Assembly (NCBI GenBank): GCA_964407265.1
Contig: CAYOUV010000067.1
Coordinates: 1 to 16,833 of the forward strand
DNA: 16,833 nucleotides
Direction: 5' to 3'
Origin: CAYOUV01 sp964407265
GTDB taxonomy: Bacteria; Chloroflexota; Anaerolineae; Anaerolineales; Villigracilaceae
Position 1 is the first letter of the stretch, and each line of letters starts with the position of its first letter. This document shows, piece by piece, positions 1 through 6,400 of this stretch. The position numbers and the translations under genes are program-made. The notes below the pieces were generated by a model that was given only the letters and a program-made list of their open reading frames with translations, had not been told where the DNA came from and did no database searches.

Positions 1-278
1 ACATCTTCGACTTCGACAAAGCCGACCAGGGCATCCTGGAGGTGGTGCACAAGCTTCCCTACGCCGATGCGGATGACCCGATCGAATGCGAGAAAATGAT
101 GGTCAAGGGCTGGCCGCTGGAGCACAGCCACACCCTGACTGACCTGCTGGGCGGGCAACTGGAGGCCGGCTTCCAGCTTGTCGATCTGTACGAGGATACG
201 CACGACGATTTGGTCATCGGCGAGTACCTCCAGACCTATATCGCCACCAGAGCGCTCAAGATAGGCAATTTAGCATGA
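1..278 (+). CDS. Class I SAM-dependent methyltransferase, C-terminal part (5' end outside the window)
   Basis: The open frame enters from the left edge (first full codon at base 3) and stops at 278, so only the last roughly 90 residues are visible. They read like the end of a class I SAM-dependent methyltransferase of the kind found in many bacteria: a GGQLEAGF motif, then DLYED, then a final EYLQTYIATRA block. The SAM-binding glycine motif must lie upstream, so substrate and chemistry cannot be judged. The ATG of the next gene overlaps this stop (ATGA, 275-278), which suggests translational coupling. The tail is odd. Family members usually end just after TYIATRA-(V/I)KP, whereas this copy continues with IGNLA. 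The more usual ending (AIKP) is found instead in the truncated copy at 1837-2004. I am confident of the family and not of the function. Confidence 0.78.
   Translation, partial: IFDFDKADQGILEVVHKLPYADADDPIECEKMMVKGWPLEHSHTLTDLLGGQLEAGFQLVDLYEDTHDDLVIGEYLQTYIATRALKIGNLA
124..260 (+). repeat. Direct repeat, left copy (methyltransferase tail)
   Basis: This segment is repeated at 1862-1998 in the same orientation, offset by 1738 bases. It is about 92% identical (11 substitutions, no gaps) with sharp ends. The pair brackets the whole glycosyltransferase gene. Confidence 0.92.
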
Positions 279-1792
279 AGGTAACACACTCTCGCTGGCA
301 GGAATTGGCTTGGCGGGCCTTGTTTGCTGGGCTGATTTTGCTGGGAATCCTGGCACGTCTGCGGCAATATCTATTCAACCGTGCCTTGTGGTTGGACGAG
401 GCCATGCTGGCGCTAAATATCATCAATCGCTCATTCAGTGGATTGTTGAAACCGCTTGGCTACGACCAAGGCGCACCACTAGGTTTCCTGATGGCCCTGA
501 AGCTGGTTGTCAGTCTGTTCGGGAAAAGCGAGTATGCCTTCCGGCTGATCCCATTTCTGGCAAGTTGCTTCGCACTGGTGTTGCTATACTGCTGGGGAAG
601 ACGCCTGACGGGTCCGCTTGGGTTGGCATTTTTGTTAGGCGTGTTCACTGCCAGTTATCGCCTGGTGTCATATGCCGTAGAAGCCAAACAATACTCATCA
701 GATATGGCACTCACACTGGCGCTTTACTTGCTAGCCTTTCATTTTTTTGACAGCGAGCCAAATCAGTGGGATTTTGTTATCTTAGCCATAGGCGGATCAG
801 CAGCGCTGTGGTTTTCGCACCCCGTGTTGTTTACATTAGGTGGCATTGGGCTTGTATTGTTGTTCAAATACTTCCACACCCGAGATCGCCAGCGATTGAT
901 TTACACTCTCGGAACAGGGTTGTTCTGGGGCACGAACTTCACTATCTTGTATTTTATCCAATTTCGCGGGTTGGCAAAGAACTATGCGCTGACCAATTTC
1001 TGGGCTGAATATTTCATGCCTATGCCGCCATGGAGTAACTGGTTGTGGTTCAAGGGCACATTTAGTGGCTTATTCCACAACCCTTTAGGATTGGCCGAAC
1101 CGCATAATGCCATACTGATCCTGTTTATCCTTGGATTGGCAGTTCTTTTCCACAGACACTGGCAGTGGAGCCTGACTTTCATCGTCTCGATCCTGCTAAC
1201 GCTGATAGCTTCAACCATTCACAAATATCCCTTTGGGGCACGCATGATCTTGTTCCTCATGCCCGGCTTTGCACTAGGAATCGGTGAAGGCATCGAAAGT
1301 GTCCGCAAACTATTTGGGCGGGTCAAACTTCCTTCAATGGGTTGGATCGTAGGCGTATCACTGGCAGGGGGTTTGCTTTTCCAACCTGCCGCCTTTGGCT
1401 GGGAGAACTTTGCGAAGCCTAAAAAATCAGAGGATATCCGACCTGCAATGGCCTTTCTTGCCCAAAACCGCAAAACCGGCGATGTAATCTATGTCTACCC
1501 CGGCGGTGTGCCAGCCTTTCGCTTCTACGCTGCCCATTATGGTTTCAAAGAAGCTGATTTCATTGCCGGAACGGGGTATGATGTCCCCTTTCAGCATTAC
1601 CTAGATGAAATTGACCGGTTCATTGGCCAGAAGCGCGTCTGGGTATTGTTCTCGCATCTTTTTGAAAACAAGGGTATTGACGAAAAAGCAGCCTTCCTTG
1701 ATCATCTCGATCAAATTGGCAATAAGAAGAAAATATTTATTATCCCTGGTACATCCGTTTATTTGTATCTCTACGATCTGACACCCCGCTAA
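275..1792 (+). CDS. GT-C fold membrane glycosyltransferase (PMT/GT39-GT83-like), copy 1
   Basis: This 505-residue polytopic membrane protein has many hydrophobic segments and a soluble C-terminal part of about 120 residues. It has the hallmarks of GT-C enzymes that use lipid-phosphate sugars as donors. An acidic pair sits in the first external loop (motif LWLDEAMLALN, D41/E42), and a second loop carries YAVEAKQY (E136). Family knowledge suggests transfer of a hexose onto a protein or envelope glycan at the outer face of the membrane; donor and acceptor are unknown. It is clearly paralogous to the gene at 9029-10531: both share the LWLDEAMLALN block, the GAP(L/I)GFL block, the KRVW-LFSH block and the ending PGTSVYLYLYDL, and have the same N-terminal length. 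The ATG overlaps the methyltransferase stop. Its base composition is distinctly lower in GC (line 661-720 is about 48%, against about 65% at 9421-9480 in the paralogue), which suggests a different history. Confidence 0.85.
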   Translation: MKVTHSRWQELAWRALFAGLILLGILARLRQYLFNRALWLDEAMLALNIINRSFSGLLKPLGYDQGAPLGFLMALKLVVSLFGKSEYAFRLIPFLASCFALVLLYCWGRRLTGPLGLAFLLGVFTASYRLVSYAVEAKQYSSDMALTLALYLLAFHFFDSEPNQWDFVILAIGGSAALWFSHPVLFTLGGIGLVLLFKYFHTRDRQRLIYTLGTGLFWGTNFTILYFIQFRGLAKNYALTNFWAEYFMPMPPWSNWLWFKGTFSGLFHNPLGLAEPHNAILILFILGLAVLFHRHWQWSLTFIVSILLTLIASTIHKYPFGARMILFLMPGFALGIGEGIESVRKLFGRVKLPSMGWIVGVSLAGGLLFQPAAFGWENFAKPKKSEDIRPAMAFLAQNRKTGDVIYVYPGGVPAFRFYAAHYGFKEADFIAGTGYDVPFQHYLDEIDRFIGQKRVWVLFSHLFENKGIDEKAAFLDHLDQIGNKKKIFIIPGTSVYLYLYDLTPR

Positions 1793-1798
1793 TCTCTC

Positions 1799-1820
1799 TG
1801 GGGAGAATAAATCTCCCTTG
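1799..1820 (+). terminator. Possible weak terminator hairpin after glycosyltransferase 1
   Basis: GGGAGA (1801-1806) pairs with TCTCCC (1812-1817) around a five-base loop, nine bases after the stop codon of the glycosyltransferase. The following sequence is AT-rich but has no clean T run, so this is at best a weak terminator. Confidence 0.35.
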
Positions 1821-1836
1821 ATCAATATTCAATTAA

Positions 1837-2004
1837 AACCGTTTCCTTATAAAACCCGGAAACAGCCGCACGCTGACCGATCTGCTGGGCGGGCAACTGG
1901 AGGCCGGCTTCCAGCTCATCGATCTGTACGAGGACACGCACGACGATTTGGTCATCGGCGAGTACCTCCAGACTTATATCGCCACCGGAGCAATCAAGCC
2001 CTGA
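1837..2004 (+). pseudogene. Truncated copy of the methyltransferase C-terminus
   Basis: An open frame without a start codon encodes residues that match the end of the methyltransferase at the left edge: SRTLTDLLGGQLEAGFQLID and onward to TYIATGAIKP, then TGA at 2002-2004. Bases 1862-1998 align with 124-260 without gaps, with 11 mismatches in 137 positions by eye. Upstream of 1862 the similarity stops abruptly and the frame meets stops at 1834 and 1819. It is therefore a headless remnant and not a working gene. Seven of the eleven differences are synonymous third-position changes. This suggests the two copies diverged while both were still under protein-level selection, so the remnant may come from a once-complete paralogue or strain variant. 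The ending AIKP looks more typical of the family than the ending of the left copy. Confidence 0.85.
1862..1998 (+). repeat. Direct repeat, right copy (methyltransferase tail remnant)
   Basis: This is the second copy of the 124-260 segment, lying inside the methyltransferase remnant. Just beyond both copies a short CAATTT is shared with a four-base shift (265-270 and 2007-2012), so the original duplication may have reached slightly further right. Confidence 0.92.
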
Positions 2005-2055
2005 TTCAATTTGCGTATCTTACAACGCTTAGGGCATTCAAAAAAAACCAGGGTA

Positions 2056-2083
2056 CTTGAAAATCGCCCAAAATGTGATATGA
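2056..2083 (+). promoter_or_regulatory. Candidate sigma-70 promoter for the lipoprotein gene
   Basis: TTGAAA (2056-2061) is followed after 16 bases by TATGAA (2078-2083). These are partial matches to the -35 and -10 consensus in an AT-rich gap, and they would leave a leader of about 70 bases before the start at 2159. This is a consensus match by eye only. Confidence 0.3.
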
Positions 2084-2145
2084 ATATTAGTGGGATTTAG
2101 TGTAGACAAATGACAACCAAGCGAGGGATGATGTCCACCGAGGGG

Positions 2146-2153
2146 AAAGGAGG
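2146..2153 (+). promoter_or_regulatory. Strong Shine-Dalgarno site
   Basis: AAAGGAGG lies five bases before the ATG at 2159 and fixes the start of the lipoprotein gene. It is one of the best Shine-Dalgarno matches in the window. Confidence 0.75.
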
Positions 2154-2158
2154 AAAAA

Positions 2159-2809
2159 ATGACTCGCAAAGCATACACACTGGGGGTAACGGCATTCCTG
2201 TTTCTGGCCCTATTCATGGCCAGCTGCAACTTGAACTTTACAACCGGGGAGTCACCCGCACCAAAGCCTGACAATTCCAATCAGCTGGATCTGGCTGCCT
2301 GTCCCAAAGCAGGCGATTCGATGCTGTTGAAATTTTCGGCCAACATTAAAATCAATCATGAAGGGGCTGAAATCAACCATGATCTGCAGGATGGACTGCT
2401 TAATTTGATGGTCATGCCGGATGGCAGCATCCAGGCCGTCGAGGGCACACAAATTCCCTTCACAATGAACGGCGTGATGGGCCCCTGCACGCTGGAGGGC
2501 GGTGGCAACGTGTCTCCCAGCGCGGTCGGCCTCTGCCAAAACGGGGTCGTATACCTGACAATCATGGAAGATTGGGGGCCTTACCAGGGGACCATGACCT
2601 GCCCCGACGTCGGTGAAGTGCCGTTCAACACGCCCTCTCTCGGATTGAGGACTCACACCGGAGCGGACGGCAAGGGTGAGGTGTTCTACCTCGACAAAAA
2701 CTTCTCGCCGGAAGGAGCAGGGTACACGACCATGCGTGAGTTCGCCGGACCTGGCGAAGGCAGACATGTCTGGACCCTCTTCTGGGATTACACTGCACCG
2801 ACGAAATAA
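2159..2809 (+). CDS. Predicted lipoprotein of unknown function
   Basis: This is a 216-residue protein with a charged start (MTRK), a hydrophobic stretch and a lipobox-like FMASC with the putative lipidated Cys at residue 23. It should therefore be exported and anchored to the membrane. The mature part is a compact beta-rich domain with several cysteines (for example in LAACPKAGD, GPCTLEGGG, VGLCQNG and MTCPDVG), which could form disulfides. I do not recognise a family. The start is well supported by the perfect Shine-Dalgarno just upstream. It stands alone: the methyltransferase remnant lies to its left and a small membrane protein gene about 280 bases to its right. No catalytic motif is visible. 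A binding or structural envelope role is only a guess from location. Confidence 0.75.
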   Translation: MTRKAYTLGVTAFLFLALFMASCNLNFTTGESPAPKPDNSNQLDLAACPKAGDSMLLKFSANIKINHEGAEINHDLQDGLLNLMVMPDGSIQAVEGTQIPFTMNGVMGPCTLEGGGNVSPSAVGLCQNGVVYLTIMEDWGPYQGTMTCPDVGEVPFNTPSLGLRTHTGADGKGEVFYLDKNFSPEGAGYTTMREFAGPGEGRHVWTLFWDYTAPTK

Positions 2810-2849
2810 ACAAGATCGTATCCCGGTCCTGATCTTCGAGCATCACGCC

Positions 2850-2867
2850 CTGCTTGAGGACAAGCAG
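2850..2867 (+). terminator. Hairpin downstream of the lipoprotein gene
   Basis: CTGCTTG (2850-2856) pairs with CAAGCAG (2861-2867) around a four-base loop, about 40 bases after the stop. A second, looser inverted repeat follows (ATTGAGA 2881-2887 with TCTCAAT 2900-2906). Neither has a T run, so the terminator role is uncertain. The rest of the gap to 3091 shows no other coding signal. Confidence 0.3.
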
Positions 2868-3091
2868 TCGCTGTTCAGGCATTGAGAAAATTTTTCAAAT
2901 CTCAATCAAGACAGCCTGCAGCAGGGCATAAAAGGCGATTCTCTTAACCCAGTGCAGCGAAACCGGACCTAAAATACTGTCCCATCCATCGCAGAAGGCC
3001 GTCATAATCGGTTATACTTGGCGAACCTTCGATCAGCCCGCATTCGTCGAAAGTGCACCACTCAATAATCCCAACTTATACTGGAGAAAAC

Positions 3092-3427
3092 ATGTCTCAA
3101 TCCGAGAGCCAATCAATGTCCTTACATAGCGAAAATGTCGTGCTGCGCGTCGCCTTCTGGGCCAACATCATGGCCTGGACCGTGCTTGTCATTTATCTAC
3201 TCAACTTCACCAACGACATCTATTCCATCATAACCAATTGGCCGATCAACCTTCCGCCGGCTTTCATGAGCCAATTAATGGCTTATGTCGGCATCCTATC
3301 CAAGCCAATCTTTGGCGTCTTCTACTTCACGCTCGCACGCGGTGTCTCCCAGTTGCTTTATCTGGGATTGGACATCTACTACGGCAAAGAAGGCACCGAA
3401 GAAATACCGGAATCATCCGCCGTTTAA
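3092..3427 (+). CDS. Small membrane protein of unknown function
   Basis: From the ATG at 3092 the product has 111 residues. I chose this start because a GGAG (3083-3086) lies five bases upstream; an in-frame ATG at 3053 would add 13 residues without a visible ribosome site. The sequence has a hydrophilic Ser-rich start and a first hydrophobic segment (about residues 23-40, around FWANIMAWTVLVIYLLNF). A loop follows with a Pro-rich NWPINLPPAF, then a second hydrophobic region (about residues 63-92), and an acidic tail. This predicts an integral membrane protein with two helices. I do not recognise the family, and no catalytic residues stand out. It is followed immediately by a strong terminator. 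Confidence 0.72.
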   Translation: MSQSESQSMSLHSENVVLRVAFWANIMAWTVLVIYLLNFTNDIYSIITNWPINLPPAFMSQLMAYVGILSKPIFGVFYFTLARGVSQLLYLGLDIYYGKEGTEEIPESSAV

Positions 3428-3445
3428 GTGCAACCGGTTAGAATC

Positions 3446-3480
3446 AAAACAGGAGCGAAGATCTTCGCTCCTGTTTTTTT
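3446..3480 (+). terminator. Strong intrinsic terminator between convergent genes
   Basis: Bases 3449-3474 form a perfect 26-base palindrome (core GAAGATCTTC). The pairing continues outward through AAAA/TTTT, giving a stem of about 15 base pairs with a four-base loop, followed by a run of seven T. It lies 18 bases after the stop of the small membrane protein gene. On the opposite strand the same hairpin is followed by only four T, so it may also stop the large - strand gene, less efficiently. Confidence 0.9.
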
Positions 3481-3494
3481 ATTTATTGAGCCTG

Positions 3495-6400
3495 CTACGG
3501 TTCCCAGACGATGGTCACCATTGCATACAGGTAGGGCTGGTTATCGATGTACTCGAAACCCACCAGCCAGGTGCGGTAATCAAACTCGGTGCCCGCTGTA
3601 GCCGGCTTGTACAGGTTGTAGTAGCGGATGTTGGGATAGGGCCACGGGGTAGAAAGCGGATAGACATTGGTCAGGTCATCGCAATAGGTTTCCATGTTGC
3701 CCGCGTTCAGCACATCCAGCAATTTTGGCTGGATGATATCGGCAAACGTGCCGACATCCGGGTTTCCGCTGGGACCGCTACCCCAGTTGTAGGTTTGCGT
3801 GCTGGTGAAAACATTGGCAGCCGTGGCCGGCGTGAAGTTGACCGGTGCCTGATAGGCCCACAGACGGACATCGACGCCATGCAGCGCGTTAACCAGCGCG
3901 GCGAACTGGCTGCCGTCGGACAGGTTCATCGCCTGCCGCAACTGGTCGATCTTGGGCAGGATGCGCGAGTCGGCGCAGAAATCCGCGTGCGTGACATATT
4001 CGGTCAGGAAATAGGTGTTGACCCAACCGGTCCCGCCTCCCGGATTCTGAACCTCGGCCCAGATGTAGCCTTCTGCCAGTTGAGTCGGACCGCTACGCAT
4101 CACATCCGTCGCGTCATACGCGAAGGAGCCCACCACGGGGTTGCTGGCTCCGGCCGCCGAGCGGATGTTCAATACGTCGCCAACTGCGACGCGCACGACG
4201 GCATAGGGTCCGATCAAGGATACCGGTGTCGGCGTTGGCGTCGGCGCCAGCAGCTGGAAGGTGTTCATCATCTGCGCAAAGACGGCCGATTCGGCGGCCT
4301 GGTCGTAGAGCGGGATCGGGGTGGGATAGTAATTATCCGGGTTGCTGGCGTGCAGCACGAACAGCAGGCTGATGCAGTTATTGTCCTTGACGGTCGAGTA
4401 ATCCGCCCAGGTGCGGATCTGGCCCGCACCCTGATCCGTGCCCGTTCCCTTGGTAAAGGTCACCCCATTGAAGACGACCGTCTCCGGGTTGCTGGGAGGT
4501 CCGACAATTGGATGGTAACAGGTCGTCACGCCTTCCTGCACGCGCAGGTCCAGGTATTTTTCGACCAGGTTGGTGCCCGGTACAATGGGCAGTGTCATCA
4601 ACAGGGAAGTGGTGCTCTGACTGGAAATCTGAGCCTGGGGCGGGTATTTGAACTCAAAACCGTTGGATGTGTTGGTGTAGGTCAACCAGTCGGAAGTGAT
4701 CGGAGTCGGTGAGGGCGTGATCGTCGGCGTATTGGTGGGGGTGGGCGTCACTGTGGGAGCCGGCGTATTGTCGTAAAGCAGGGTCCAGCTGTAACCACCG
4801 TCGGTCGTCTTGTAGAGCGAGGTGGAATTGTAACCATGGATCTGGAAGGCCCAGCCAACAAAGGGCGTAACGAAGTCCACGCCGCGCAGATCATCGCCGA
4901 GGGCCACATTGGGAGTTACATCGGTCCAGGTATCACCCCGATTGTGCGTAACGTGGAACAAGCCAGCCCAATCCCAGGTGAAGCCTGTCGCCGCACCGTA
5001 GAAATCAGTAAAGTAGAGTTCACCCTGGTGGGCGAATCCGGCTGAGCGGGTCCAGGTCGCGCCGCCGTCTTGGCTGACGTAGATGAACAGGTCCTTGCCA
5101 CCGCTGAGGCCCATCGAAACCGGCAGGACCGCACTGTTGGAGCCGGGGAAGAAGATAGGCGCCTCGATATTGATGTAGGCCGACTCATATCCAGCGGGCA
5201 AGTCCAGCGATTGCTGGGTCCAGGTCACTCCGCCGTCAGAAGTGGCGTAGAGATAGATGAACCCATCGGACGGGTAATCCCCGCCGACCCAACCGTGCAG
5301 GGTGTCGTGGAAAGCCATGCCGTTCTTGTGCCCGCCGAACGGGATATCGTCACTCGCGCTGGGGTCAAGTGGATTGTTGGTGAATTTGCGGGTCCAGGTC
5401 GCGCCGCCGTCACTGGTCTGGTAGAGAGTCACGGCTTGTTTGTTCATGCCGGACGGCTGTCCGGACAGCACAAAGCCATTCATATCGTCCAGGAACTGGA
5501 TGTAACCTTCCAGGAAGGGCACATCGAAACGCGTCCAGCTGTGCCCGCCGTCCACTGTGCGGAAGAGCGACCCTACATCGGTACCGGGCAGGTCGGTAAT
5601 CACCCAGCCTTTGTCGGCGGTGGGGAAGTAGCCGTTCGTAATCAAAGGACCACCCCCCAGCATGCTGACGTCGTACCAGGTCAGGCCGCCATCGGTCGTG
5701 CGCAGCAGGTAAGGATCACCGATCGCCCAACCATTGGAGGTGTCCAGCATGAACAGCTTATCAATGTTGGGAGTTGGGATCACCGTTCCAGGCGAGAGGG
5801 CCGGGGTGGGCGTCGCGGTGGGGGGGCCGCCGCCCACGCGATAGATGCGGGCTCCGGTCCAAAGCGCGCGGTCCCCCTTGGCGTAACCCGTCGACAGCAT
5901 GGTCAGCACGAAGCGTACGCTTTGCCCGGCCAGCGGGCTCAAATCCACGTCAACGTTGTGGGAGCGGCCTTCATTCATTTCACGCCAGGTCCAAAAAGTC
6001 CTGGTCCAGCCACTGGGGGTCTTGTAATCCAGGCGGTAGGTCACATAGCAACTGGCACCGTATTCGCAGCCGACGGTGGCCTGGAAACGGTCGCCGGGCT
6101 GCACGGTAAAGGTCGGGAAAGTGCCCATCAGATAGCCGTTGTATTTGTACTGCGGCATGGTTAGCAGGGCAGGCACGGAACTGGTCGAACCGTCCTCCAG
6201 CCTGGGCGCATCCAGTTTTAAAACGAATCCATTCGGGTCTCCGTCAGTACCTGGGCAGGGCTGCAGACCGGCACTGCTGCGCCACTCAGCGGCACAGGCA
6301 TTGGCGATGAAATCATAACCTGTATTGCTAAAAGGCCAGCCCGCGACGTTGATCGTCACCCAGAAAGGAGAGGCCGCGTTTTGCCCGATTCCGAACAATT

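Noticed and set aside
124..1998. Flanking direct repeats interpreted as ends of a transposon or integron-like element
   Set aside because: The repeats are gene-tail duplications of 137 bases, not terminal inverted repeats or short target duplications, and there is no transposase or integrase between them.
1818..2060. 80-codon open frame over the methyltransferase remnant
   Set aside because: It reads the remnant in the wrong frame. The conserved protein similarity is in a different frame that has no start codon.
3285..4712. Long + strand open frame (475 codons) opposite the large secreted gene
   Set aside because: It is an antisense shadow: the - strand frame has a signal peptide, repeated domains and motifs, while this one is rich in Arg, Gly, Val and His without domain features and begins inside the small membrane protein gene.
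5070..6164. + strand open frame (364 codons) in the middle of the large secreted gene
   Set aside because: It is antisense to the Asp-box propeller and second beta module, with no ribosome site and no recognisable domain.
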